From CAYSPT01 sp964432985 (GTDB taxonomy: Bacteria; Muiribacteriota; CAYSPT01), in assembly GCA_964432985.1 (NCBI GenBank), contig CAYSPT010000008.1, forward strand, positions 57,986 to 121,985: DNA of 64,000 nt, given 5' to 3'. Numbering within the stretch: the first letter of the stretch is position 1; the number at the start of each line of letters is the position of its first letter. Of this stretch, positions 43,159-52,372 are shown piece by piece. A model generated the notes under the pieces. That model was not told the DNA's origin. It ran no database searches and saw only the letters and a program-made list of their open reading frames with translations. The translations under genes were made by a program, and so were the position numbers.

Positions 43159-44448
43159 CTATTTTTCCAAAAGCTTCGAGGCGATCAGCTTTTCGTAGAT
43201 AAGGTCGGCGATTATCTCGTGACCAGCAACGGTAGGATGTAGCTGATCGATGACGGTTCTCTGGCTCAACTTGTTTTTGTAAATAAATTTATATATGCCA
43301 GGCGATATCGCAGAATCTGATGGCCGTTTCCGTTTTAGCAGCACCGTTTCCCGGCCATTTTCGAACTTGACCAGGTGCTGGACGACTCCTTCCTGTCTGA
43401 CCGCCAGGCCATTTTCTCTTTCCAGGGCCGGAATTATTTCAAACAGGTCGATAACCGGCACTCCCTGTTGGCGGGCAGTTTCAATAATAGACCTGACCGG
43501 AGGGCCGATTTCCTCCCGGGGTCCGAATGAGGACATCGGCGGACTCATGATAACCAGGCGGATACCCTTCGACCGGCAAAAAGCTATGAGTGAATTGAAA
43601 ATGTAGCTTCTCAGCTTGGCCGGAACCCGGTTTTTGCTTTCCTTCATAGCCTCTCCTGCCCCACTCTCACCAGCTAATGCCTCGTTCTGTCCGTCTCCGC
43701 GAGCAGTTTTTGTAGAAGAGAGTACGCCCAGGCCATCCAGCCACCTCTTGAGAACGATGTAGACATAGAACCGGTCGAGAAAACGGACCAGGGAGGTGCG
43801 GTTCATGACCTTGATAAGGTAATCGTAATCGCTGATCTCATTGGGGACATCATCATTGACACATATGCAGAAGACAATAATATCAGGTTCCAGCGGGACT
43901 ATTTTTTCCTTTATAGCAAAAAGGGATACCAGAGATGTCATACCCTGTGAACCGGCGTTGATCACCTGATACCTGTCACCGTGAGAATCTTTCAAACGCC
44001 GCTGTAGTACCTTGGAGTACGTCTGCGCCAGCGGCACGCCATCACCCCAGGTAACCGAATCTCCGATACAGACAATCCTGAACGAAGTTTTCTTGTCGGC
44101 GGGAAATTCATCATCCCGGAATCCCATAGCGTTCGTTCTGTATATCATGCTTCTGTTCGGGCACTTTTTCAGAACGACGGGATAAGCATACCCGTCACGT
44201 TTCTGGGGATGCGGTGCCAGCGAGACCTTCTGGGTGATCCTCGTGCTGGGGGGATAATGAATGTGCAACAGGTGATCGAAGATTGAAATCTGAAAACGGC
44301 GGTGCACGGACCTCATCCGGTAAGCCCAATCGGAGCGGGGTTCTCTCACATAAAGTCGAATCCCCGTTTCAGCCAAAACCAGCAGGACAAGGGCGGAAAG
44401 CGCAGCTAGAAACACTTTGCTTCGTACTATTCTGTACACCGTCTTCAT
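43159..44448 (-). CDS. SGNH/GDSL hydrolase with membrane anchor
   Basis: 429 aa from ATG 44448, with GGAG about 10 nt upstream; the frame is open to 44475. An N-terminal span lies at about 11-32 (FLAALSALVLLVLAETG). The SGNH catalytic blocks are RIVCIGDSVTWGDGV (Ser in block I), VINAGSQGMTS (Gly block II), VNDDVPNE (Asn block III) and DQLHPTVAGHEI (Asp and His, block V). This is an alginate-acetyltransferase/AlgX-like or acyl-esterase type, often acting on O-acetylated surface polysaccharides. It faces divergently from a GT-C-like gene, so a role in decorating the same polymer is plausible. Confidence 0.86.
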   Translation of the reverse strand: MKTVYRIVRSKVFLAALSALVLLVLAETGIRLYVREPRSDWAYRMRSVHRRFQISIFDHLLHIHYPPSTRITQKVSLAPHPQKRDGYAYPVVLKKCPNRSMIYRTNAMGFRDDEFPADKKTSFRIVCIGDSVTWGDGVPLAQTYSKVLQRRLKDSHGDRYQVINAGSQGMTSLVSLFAIKEKIVPLEPDIIVFCICVNDDVPNEISDYDYLIKVMNRTSLVRFLDRFYVYIVLKRWLDGLGVLSSTKTARGDGQNEALAGESGAGEAMKESKNRVPAKLRSYIFNSLIAFCRSKGIRLVIMSPPMSSFGPREEIGPPVRSIIETARQQGVPVIDLFEIIPALERENGLAVRQEGVVQHLVKFENGRETVLLKRKRPSDSAISPGIYKFIYKNKLSQRTVIDQLHPTVAGHEIIADLIYEKLIASKLLEK

Positions 44449-44562
44449 GATCCACCAGCTCCACAATGTAACCATAACAGCCCTGATACTTCAGAGTCAA
44501 TAAATTGGACAACAACAGTGACTCGAAGACTCAGCCGAACCACAGAATTGAATACCAGGTGT

Positions 44563-44591
44563 TTGTCATAACCGGGACAATACGCTAAACT
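44563..44591 (+). promoter_or_regulatory. Candidate promoter of GT-C-like paralogue 3
   Basis: TTGTCA, 17 nt, TAAACT; both hexamers are partial matches with ideal spacing. The transcript would start about 45 nt before the ATG at 44645. Confidence 0.45.
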
Positions 44592-44644
44592 GGTGCATCA
44601 ATCCAGTTTTCCCATACGTTAGTAACAGGTCAGAGGGAGACAAC

Positions 44645-46468
44645 ATGCGTTTACAGGACCGCAGATGGCTCATGCTGCTCACCATTTTTATCATCCTTTG
44701 CTGTATCGGCGTGGTTTTAACCTTTCCCGTTCTCAAAGGACTCAACAGCACCATAGTGGGAGCTTTCGATCCCATCTGCTCCGATGATATGTCATCCACC
44801 ATCTGGCTGCGGTGGTATTTCAAGACCAATCTGGACACCCTTATCACCAACCCGTCCGTCTTTTTCCACCCGATACTGCTGTTTTACCCGTGGGGATTCG
44901 ACACGTACGTGGCTGATGGCGGCAACTATATCGATGTCCTGTTGACCCTGCCTCTTTCTTACCTGTTCGGTTTCCCGGCCGACTATAATCTTTTCATTTT
45001 CTTCACCCTGGTATTCAACGCCTTTACCGCCTTTCTGCTCCTGCATGAGATTACCGGACGGCGATGGATCAGCCTTCTGGCCGCCATCCCTTACGGATTC
45101 AACGTATTTTGCCTGGATGAGATCGCCCAGGGACGGATACTGCAGGCTTTTGGACCGTTCATCCCTCTGGCCATGCTTTACATCATAAAAATGTACAAAG
45201 GGGGCAAGATACGGCGCTGGTCGGTGCTGGCCGGATTTTTCATGGCCCTGATAGCGTTGTCGTACTGGTTCTACGGGTGTTTTTTCCTGTTCTGGCTGTG
45301 TATATACGGACTGGTCCGATTCATCCGGAGCCCGAAACAGTACAGGGTGAAAATCCTCTTCAGGAGCATTGCAGCCCTGGTTATTTTCGGCGCCATCGTG
45401 CTGCCGTTCTTCTATCCGTTTCTCAAGCAATTGCTTCAGTCCGGGACAGTACAGGGGCTCTCGGCACAGAGCTTGCTCACAGAAGCTAAACTGTTCGAAA
45501 GCAGCCTGGTGGACGGCCTGACATCATTCGAGGCGGTCGCCGGCCAGCAGCCCGGTATGCCCTTTTTCGAACCGACCGTGCTGGTTCCGATCCTTCTGCT
45601 GCTGGTGTTCATCAAAGCGAAAAAAAGACCGGTAGCCTGGATGGTATCACTCGTTTTCTTTTACATAATGTATCTAGGGCCAAGCCTCGACATCTCCTGG
45701 CTGGGATTCAGAATCCCCCTCCCCTTCAAAGCCCTGGCCACCTATGTACCATTTTTCTCGCGGTTCCTGTGGCCGAACCGCTTCCTGATCATGTTTTTTG
45801 CCGCGCTTTCCGCGTGTATGGCCTTTGCTTTGACAACCATTTCAGACCGGTGGCCGGCGAAACTGTCCTGGGGAAAAATTCCGGCGTACCTGCTGGTCAT
45901 GGTGATGCTGGTGTATCCGCTGATGGTGGGAAAGGAGTTTCCTATTTCACTGGTAGAACCTCCCCATCCCTTTTACCACCAACTGGCACAGGAACCCATG
46001 TCGGCTGTGATCAACCTGCCTCTTTTTACCAGTGCAACCCAGGGATTGAGCATGCGTTTTCAGATGATCCATGGACAACCCATGCTTGCGGGTCCCATAG
46101 CCCACATTTCCTTTCTGGCGCCAGGCGAGTTCACGCACTTTTTGAAACAGAACACATTTCTCCAAACCCTGGCCACCATCAAGGACACGGAAACCGATGA
46201 CATCGCCTTCAATCTGTCAGATGTTGATGAACTATACTACCTGGGTTTCCGGTACGTCCTGGTACACAAACAGGCATTCAGCTCCTTTACCGAAGATCTG
46301 GCGGTAGTGCCGGGGGATTACCGTGTCGGAGGCGAATCAAGTACCGACAAGGATATGCTCAAAAGCAAATTTCGTATCATGCGGAACCTGCGCAGCATTC
46401 TGGGAACAGCGCTGGTGGAAAGCGAGCATCTTACGGTGTTTGAAATTCTTCCTCAAACGGTTCCGTAA
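44645..46468 (+). CDS. GT-C-like polytopic membrane protein, paralogue 3
   Basis: 607 aa. About 11 spans start at residue 9. The first outer loop has acidic residues and a W-x2-W (DPICSDDMSSTIWLRWYF) and then YPWGFDTYVADG, matching the family pattern. The soluble C-terminal part carries VINLPLF...FQMIHGQPMLAGP, then FLKQNTFLQTLA and LGFRYVLVHK. Probably a polyprenyl-sugar-dependent glycosyltransferase (inference). Its last 38 nt overlap the 3' end of paralogue 4 on the other strand. Confidence 0.74.
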   Translation: MRLQDRRWLMLLTIFIILCCIGVVLTFPVLKGLNSTIVGAFDPICSDDMSSTIWLRWYFKTNLDTLITNPSVFFHPILLFYPWGFDTYVADGGNYIDVLLTLPLSYLFGFPADYNLFIFFTLVFNAFTAFLLLHEITGRRWISLLAAIPYGFNVFCLDEIAQGRILQAFGPFIPLAMLYIIKMYKGGKIRRWSVLAGFFMALIALSYWFYGCFFLFWLCIYGLVRFIRSPKQYRVKILFRSIAALVIFGAIVLPFFYPFLKQLLQSGTVQGLSAQSLLTEAKLFESSLVDGLTSFEAVAGQQPGMPFFEPTVLVPILLLLVFIKAKKRPVAWMVSLVFFYIMYLGPSLDISWLGFRIPLPFKALATYVPFFSRFLWPNRFLIMFFAALSACMAFALTTISDRWPAKLSWGKIPAYLLVMVMLVYPLMVGKEFPISLVEPPHPFYHQLAQEPMSAVINLPLFTSATQGLSMRFQMIHGQPMLAGPIAHISFLAPGEFTHFLKQNTFLQTLATIKDTETDDIAFNLSDVDELYYLGFRYVLVHKQAFSSFTEDLAVVPGDYRVGGESSTDKDMLKSKFRIMRNLRSILGTALVESEHLTVFEILPQTVP

Positions 46469-48575
46469 CTCCGCGCAGCGCTTCAAGCAATCTACGGGCA
46501 CAATCTTCGAAGCTCTTTGATTCCTTGATCAACGGCCACATGCGCTCCGGTTCCAGATAATCCGACCTCTCGGCAGGGGAAATCAGAGCGGATTCCGGAA
46601 CAGATTCCTGTGCGGTTTTCACGCAGGTTCTGAACAAAGCAGTTTGGCCGTCATCATACACAGCTTCGCCGAACAACGTTCTGAGCGAGCGTGTAAGCGT
46701 GAGTGCCTTGCCGCGTGAGTAGGTGTCCCTGTGAAACCTGATAAAGCATATTTCAAATCCCTGCCACAGAGCCCGGGCCTCATTTCTATAGCTGGCAAGT
46801 TTACGCTTATCCGCCTCGAGGGAAGTCACTGTGTGGCACTGTTCGAGAATTACTCCGGAGAAAAATACAGGAGGGAATTCCATCATCGGAGCGTGAAAAA
46901 CAAACAGGTCGCCGACCACCGGTTTGCCATGAAATATCCGATCGACGGTACCGCTGTCCCGCTCTTTGCGCGATGAGCCCGACGACACCATTTCGAACAC
47001 CGCCCCCCGGTGGGGATCGTTCATTATGGTCCCGGTAGACCCGTCCGGCACCACAGTGAATGTCGCAGCGGCAGGCAGCAAACTGATTGCCAGACACTCC
47101 AGCACCATCGCAGCGGCCAGGATATGCCCACAGAACCGTTTCCACGGTTTGGCTGCGTTCAGAATCCGGCCCAGGTAATCTGCTGCAACTACTCCCCAGC
47201 AGAAAAACGTCATAAGCATAAACTTGGCGGATACCAGCAGGTAGTTCATTCCGGGAAACGACCTCACCGCAGATGACACCGGATTTGGCACCACCAGTTT
47301 CCCCAGAGAAATCCTGGGGCCGAGAGAAATCATAAGGAAAAACAGCCCGGCCAGAATCCAGAAACGGTTCCTCTTGCGTTTCTCTACAAGCGCGCAACAC
47401 AGCATTACCAGTAAAGACCACCCCAGGTAGTGCCGTATCCCATCTCGGGTTCCTGCTTTCAGCAGCGACGACAGAGGAATAGCTTGCTGAGCGGAACCTT
47501 CCCCCGCTGAACCGCTTCCAGGCGATTCACTTCCAGGCGATTCATCCGCAAACCTATGGATCTCCTGCATTGGCAGTTCATCGCGGCCGTAACCCTTTTC
47601 TGCTCCCACGAGAAAAGCGAAGTTCATTTTAAAGGTCTTGAACGAATCGGAAACCCGGTCTTCCTGCACGGTGGTCCATCGCCATGAACGGCCATAATAC
47701 TGGGCGTAGCGCACGAGTTCCCAGCCGCCGGGGAACGCCGAAAAAACAGAAATCCAGCTGATAATTCCGGCCAGAAGAATCACGCCGCTTACAACAACGG
47801 ATCGTAAGAATCTCCACGAATGGGGACCCGGTGGAAAAAACGAACTTATAGACAGTAAAACGATAAAAAAGAACAGCATGTACAGGTGGTAAACAGAGGT
47901 CAGAAAAGACAGGAAAAGTACCAGCCCCAAAGCGCAAGCAGTGACTAGCTGGCCTTTGCCGCCAGGGCATCCCGGCATCTGGGATGGCTTTACGGTGCCG
48001 CTTAAGCGATGAAGACGTACGCATAGCAGCATACCAAGAGGAACCAGAACGACGAAGATGGTGTACAGGGTGTTGTCCCGGTAGAGCATGCCCGCGGTTA
48101 CCACATTGGCCGTTCCCACGAGCGCTCCTACCGCCAGTGCTCTGGTATCCCTGCCAAACTCTTCCATCAATAGACAGCAGGCCAGAAAAGAAACCAGAAC
48201 AAAGATAAACAGAGAAATGTTGTATCCCAGGGGCATCCCCAACCACCACACCAGCGGTGAAGCGAGCATCACCGGAAGCCAGCCGTCAGACAAGCCGAGG
48301 TTGAATCCCAGCGGATAAGCCAGGTCAGGGCAAAAGATCGGACCGGTTTGTCTTTCGAAAATCGCTTCTCGCAGCCAGTCGAAAATAATCAGGCAGGTAT
48401 ATGTCTCATCAGGCCGTTCGCCCAGGTAACGGCCCTCCATCTGACCGATGAGAGGATGTAAAGCCAGGAAGGTAATCAGAACGCCCACAGCCAGATAGAA
48501 GAACCATTTGATCCGGGACCGGCCGGGGCTCCGAACGGGCCTTTCTGCTTTTACTTCAGTGGTGATTAGGTCCAT
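46431..48575 (-). CDS. GT-C-like polytopic membrane protein, paralogue 4 (diverged)
   Basis: 714 aa from ATG 48575, chosen because GGGTGA lies just upstream (other in-frame ATGs are at 48590 and 48599). Many spans begin at residue 22. The first loop is RYLGERPDETYTCLIIFDWL, then YPLGFNLGLSDGW. The family is recognisable, but the C-terminal HG motif is reduced to RIFHGKPVVGDLF. It contains a short ESPGS duplication (15-bp unit at about 47516-47547). It lies 4 nt after paralogue 5, so the two are coupled. The 3' ends of paralogues 3 and 4 overlap by 38 nt. Confidence 0.7.
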   Translation of the reverse strand: MDLITTEVKAERPVRSPGRSRIKWFFYLAVGVLITFLALHPLIGQMEGRYLGERPDETYTCLIIFDWLREAIFERQTGPIFCPDLAYPLGFNLGLSDGWLPVMLASPLVWWLGMPLGYNISLFIFVLVSFLACCLLMEEFGRDTRALAVGALVGTANVVTAGMLYRDNTLYTIFVVLVPLGMLLCVRLHRLSGTVKPSQMPGCPGGKGQLVTACALGLVLFLSFLTSVYHLYMLFFFIVLLSISSFFPPGPHSWRFLRSVVVSGVILLAGIISWISVFSAFPGGWELVRYAQYYGRSWRWTTVQEDRVSDSFKTFKMNFAFLVGAEKGYGRDELPMQEIHRFADESPGSESPGSGSAGEGSAQQAIPLSSLLKAGTRDGIRHYLGWSLLVMLCCALVEKRKRNRFWILAGLFFLMISLGPRISLGKLVVPNPVSSAVRSFPGMNYLLVSAKFMLMTFFCWGVVAADYLGRILNAAKPWKRFCGHILAAAMVLECLAISLLPAAATFTVVPDGSTGTIMNDPHRGAVFEMVSSGSSRKERDSGTVDRIFHGKPVVGDLFVFHAPMMEFPPVFFSGVILEQCHTVTSLEADKRKLASYRNEARALWQGFEICFIRFHRDTYSRGKALTLTRSLRTLFGEAVYDDGQTALFRTCVKTAQESVPESALISPAERSDYLEPERMWPLIKESKSFEDCARRLLEALRGVTEPFEEEFQTP

Positions 48576-48579
48576 AACT

Positions 48580-50448
48580 TCACCCGCCATGCAATTCAAA
48601 CAACAGGAACCGTGAATCTTCCGCTACCGGTTCTCCACACATTTTTTTTAGATTTTCTTTAATACGCCGACACCGGAGCCGGTTTTCAGGTGTAAATGAG
48701 GTAGTGCCGAACCGGAGGACATCGCCGGTTATATGGTCGGAGACTCCCCCTCCCTCCCGGCCATGACCGATCAAGGACAGATGTACCAGAACATATCGGT
48801 ATCCCATTGCCAGGAGTTCGTCCATGTCCTTTGGTTCCCAGACGATATGGTCACCGCTCACTTCTTCTATCCGGCAAAGCAGCGATATAACAGAATTGTC
48901 TTTCAACCTGGCATCCACTCCCTGGTAGGAGGTAAAGGTGACCCTCGAGTCAGGCACCGCCACAACGGGATGGCCGTGTTTCACCTGTGCCCAGACAGCG
49001 TGGTCTCCGGTTTCACCAAGAGGAAGAGGAAGATCGATGACAGCACCGCCGGGGTGTGAGGCCAGGTATTTGACTGTTGGCGGGCTTTCAGGCACACGTG
49101 CCAGGCGCATCGGGACCTGCCATCTGGTCAGCAGACACAGCCCCGCGCACCCCACCAGACAGCAGACGGTTCTGCGCAACGGCCGGGCTGCGAATGGCTG
49201 ATTTTCCCTGCGTTCAACAACCAGGGCCACACCCACGGCAATACACATATAGACCATGACCAGAAAGCGGAGAGGAACGAGCAGGCGGGAGAACACGGGC
49301 AAAACTGTCAACACCACCCCCGGCAGGGGAATAGATATGCCAAAAGAAAGAAACGTCAACCGGGGACCCAGGGCAAACACCAGGAATATACCGGCGGAGA
49401 TTCCCCAGAACCGCGCACCTTTCCTCCAGAGAAAAGGTGCGGAAAGCCCGAAAACCGCCAGTGTTACTGCCAGCATCCTGTTTGAGTCGAGCAAACTTGA
49501 TTTTGGCTGCAAATTGACATCATTACTTTTGCCGTCCGGAGCATGGGTGCTCGGAACTGAAAAACTGCTCCGACCGTCTACGGGCGAATCGGTGCTCCCT
49601 TGAATCGATGGACGTTTCATTATGAGAAAATTTTCCAGACTTAATCCCTGCACCACTTTTCCTCTGGCCATGACCGCCAGATAGGGAACGGAAAAAGGTA
49701 ATGATACCAGCATCACTACCGCCAGAACACGAGCACAATCCGTCAGAACCTTACCGGGAGATACCGGGCGGCTGAACAGGTCGTAAATCATCGAAAATCC
49801 GAGCAGGAGAAAAGCAAACAGACCAAAGAAAACATAGGTCACAGCGGTGGCAGCCATAACGCACCCCAGCAACCAGATGGAGCGAGTGGAACGCTCTCGC
49901 CTGAATACAACGAGCCTCCAGGCCACCAGGGGAAGAAGAAATCCGATTGTCTGCTCGGTCCTCAGCGCCATTACTTCCCGCAGGAAGAAGGGAGAGATTC
50001 CGTACATGACACCCAGCAAAGCGCCTATGAGCCACCTTCCCGACAGGCGGCGTACCACCCAACCCAGGCTGAATCCGTTGAGAGTCAGCACCATGAGTTG
50101 AAACACGTTAATCCCGGCCGGATACCCAAGAAAGCAGGTAAGAATTCCCTCGGGAATACTCAGGAACTGGTGCGGTACATTGAGCCACAAATCATAGCCG
50201 GCCGGATAGTTGAACAAATTAGTCCAGAACAACAGGCCAGGTTTCGAGACCAGGTCAGCCAGAACCGTCGAATAATACCAGGAAAACCAGGTGGGCATGA
50301 GAAGATCGGAAAGTGGAATCTCGGTGTCTATCATTACCGCTGCCCCCGGCTTGAGCACAAGCGGCCAGGTCACCGCCAGAGAAGCGGCAAGAGATAGGAT
50401 AAGGATACTGAATGCAGGCACTACCCGCGCCACCGATGCGTGCTTCAT
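48580..50448 (-). CDS. GT-C-like polytopic membrane protein, paralogue 5
   Basis: 622 aa from ATG 50448 with GGGAGG 5 nt upstream. Spans start at residue 10. The first loop is IDTEIPLSDLLMPTWFSWYY, then YPAGYDLWLNVPH. The C-terminal domain has VIDLPLPLG...HAVWAQVKHGHPVVAVP, then LAMGYRYVLVHLS. Like its paralogues it combines a GT-C-type membrane core with a conserved soluble domain. It is cotranscribed with paralogue 4 and divergent from the cyclase gene. Confidence 0.74.
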   Translation of the reverse strand: MKHASVARVVPAFSILILSLAASLAVTWPLVLKPGAAVMIDTEIPLSDLLMPTWFSWYYSTVLADLVSKPGLLFWTNLFNYPAGYDLWLNVPHQFLSIPEGILTCFLGYPAGINVFQLMVLTLNGFSLGWVVRRLSGRWLIGALLGVMYGISPFFLREVMALRTEQTIGFLLPLVAWRLVVFRRERSTRSIWLLGCVMAATAVTYVFFGLFAFLLLGFSMIYDLFSRPVSPGKVLTDCARVLAVVMLVSLPFSVPYLAVMARGKVVQGLSLENFLIMKRPSIQGSTDSPVDGRSSFSVPSTHAPDGKSNDVNLQPKSSLLDSNRMLAVTLAVFGLSAPFLWRKGARFWGISAGIFLVFALGPRLTFLSFGISIPLPGVVLTVLPVFSRLLVPLRFLVMVYMCIAVGVALVVERRENQPFAARPLRRTVCCLVGCAGLCLLTRWQVPMRLARVPESPPTVKYLASHPGGAVIDLPLPLGETGDHAVWAQVKHGHPVVAVPDSRVTFTSYQGVDARLKDNSVISLLCRIEEVSGDHIVWEPKDMDELLAMGYRYVLVHLSLIGHGREGGGVSDHITGDVLRFGTTSFTPENRLRCRRIKENLKKMCGEPVAEDSRFLLFELHGG

Positions 50449-50610
50449 CAACGCCTCCCGTACTGCCCGGCCGGCCGGTAACAAAGTGCGGTCTAAAAGC
50501 TCCGGCAGAATTATTATCTATTGTCTAAACGTACCACACTGGCCAAACGGTCATCCCATCCTGCATCAAAATAAAAAGCGTGAACCGAAGAAATTCGGAA
50601 GCAAGCACAT

Positions 50611-50640
50611 TTGACCAGCAATACAAATTCCCTTTATAAT
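50611..50640 (+). promoter_or_regulatory. Sigma70-type promoter of the cyclase gene
   Basis: TTGACC, 18 nt, TATAAT (50635-50640), directly followed by a second TATAAT (50641-50646). Distance to the GTG at 50690 is about 45 nt. Confidence 0.7.
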
Positions 50641-50689
50641 TATAATACATTAGGCTGCCGGTGGCTGATGAAGCAGGAAGGAGATCACT

Positions 50690-52372
50690 GTGAGTCACGT
50701 GAGTTTTACCGTAGAAGAACTGGAAAATGCTCTCACTGTATCAAATCTCCCGGTGGAAAAGGTCGCCGCGTACCTGGGAGAAACTGCCTTCCTCAAGAAA
50801 GATCATCTCGGACCGGATACAGAAGAACTGGTCCATTCCCTTGATGAACTCGGCGATTTGAAGTCACAGATCGACATGCTATCCGCTGAAAGTACCCCCG
50901 ATGAGATGGAAGAAAAGGAATTCCTACCAGCCGAGAAGAAACCCACGAAAACATCCACCGGACGCTGGAAGAAACTCCTCAGCAGCGCTACGACCCAGAT
51001 CACGTCATTCAGTACGAAGATCACCTCCGGGTCCAAAATCACCGCATTACGAAAAAAAGAATCACTTTTGCTTCAGCAGTCCGGGCAGTTGTTTGCCCAG
51101 GCCGTAACTGCAGGATTAATCGAAGTGCCCCCCCCGGTCGCCGACCTGTGCCAGCGGATTATGGTTCTGAGCAAAGAAACTGCTGAAACTGGAGGATCCC
51201 GGGAGTTTTCCGTTGGCGTAAAAAATGTTTTTGAAGAGACCGTGGGATTTTTTAAAACTGCCACCGACAAAGCCAAGAGACTCATATCTTCCGAGGGTTT
51301 GAAGACTGATTTGAGACGGTTGCAGAAAGAGCGTGATGACAGTTTATTTGAAATCGGCAAAATGGCGGCCAATTTAAAGAAGCAGAACCGGGTGTTTGTC
51401 GAAATTTCCGTTGACGAAATCCATTGTTTGATGCAGGAAGTTAAACGTCTGAAAAAACTGATTCAGGGCGAAGAAGAACCCGGTACAGAACCGCCCGCAG
51501 ACAGAGATGCCGATAAGGAGCCCTCATCGGAATTTCTCTCCGGCCTGGCCCGGAAAACCGGGGGATTCTTCGAGATGGAGCGTTTGAAAAGTGACCTGGC
51601 CGAGCGCAAGCAGGACCTGTACAAACTGCTTATCGAAACGGGTGAAACAATTTACCGGAAGTTCGAAGGCAACGTTCCCGTTAACGACACCTTGAAGCGC
51701 AAATGCAAACCACTGAAAGTACTCAACTTCAATATCCGGCAAAAGGAGTTGGAGGTCAAGCGCATCATGGAAGAGGTCTCCGGAGACGATCTGGCCACCA
51801 TGCTTCACAAGCGGATGACCGCGGAAGACGCCGAAGAAATTGACAAGAAAATCATGGAACGGTACGGACGTCACCTGACAATCATGTTCACCGATCTGAA
51901 AGATTTCACCAGGAAGTCGGCCATCCTGGACATGGTGGAGATGATGGAAATGATGCAGGAGCATGACGACTTGATCATTCCGATTATTGAAGAGCACCTG
52001 GGCAGAATAATCAAAAAGATCGGTGATGCCATCATGGCGGTATTCGAAAATCCTCTCAATGCCGTAAAAGCCGCCAGAGCGGTTCAGCAAAAATTGCGGT
52101 CCCGAAACAAAAGCATAGATGATCCCAGCCGGAAGATACAGGTCAGAATCGGAGTCAACTGCGGTATGGTGCTGGAAAAGGAAGGGGACGTTTACGGTGA
52201 CACGGTCAATATGGCTTCGCGGGTGGAAGGACTGGCCAAGGAAGAGCAGGTTTTCATAACCCGGGAGGTCTTCGATTTTCTCGACGTAGACGAAATCACT
52301 TGTGTACCGCTTCCTCCGCAGAAGGTCAAGGGTAAAGACGAAGCTGTTGTGATCTTCGAAGTTCAGTACTGA
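50690..52372 (+). CDS. Class III adenylate/guanylate cyclase
   Basis: 560 aa, GTG start with AAGGAG 6 nt upstream. The first 380 residues are charged helices with no membrane span. The cyclase catalytic domain at about 392-555 has FTDLKDFT (metal Asp402), IIKKIGDAIMAVF (second metal Asp446 after Lys-Lys), RIGVNCGMVLE and GDTVNMASRVE (transition-state Asn and Arg). The metal and transition-state residues are all present, so it should be active. Cyclic AMP is the likelier product but cGMP cannot be excluded. The coiled N-terminus probably takes input from a partner protein. Its 3' end overlaps the neighbouring convergent gene by 10 nt. Confidence 0.92.
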   Translation: MSHVSFTVEELENALTVSNLPVEKVAAYLGETAFLKKDHLGPDTEELVHSLDELGDLKSQIDMLSAESTPDEMEEKEFLPAEKKPTKTSTGRWKKLLSSATTQITSFSTKITSGSKITALRKKESLLLQQSGQLFAQAVTAGLIEVPPPVADLCQRIMVLSKETAETGGSREFSVGVKNVFEETVGFFKTATDKAKRLISSEGLKTDLRRLQKERDDSLFEIGKMAANLKKQNRVFVEISVDEIHCLMQEVKRLKKLIQGEEEPGTEPPADRDADKEPSSEFLSGLARKTGGFFEMERLKSDLAERKQDLYKLLIETGETIYRKFEGNVPVNDTLKRKCKPLKVLNFNIRQKELEVKRIMEEVSGDDLATMLHKRMTAEDAEEIDKKIMERYGRHLTIMFTDLKDFTRKSAILDMVEMMEMMQEHDDLIIPIIEEHLGRIIKKIGDAIMAVFENPLNAVKAARAVQQKLRSRNKSIDDPSRKIQVRIGVNCGMVLEKEGDVYGDTVNMASRVEGLAKEEQVFITREVFDFLDVDEITCVPLPPQKVKGKDEAVVIFEVQY

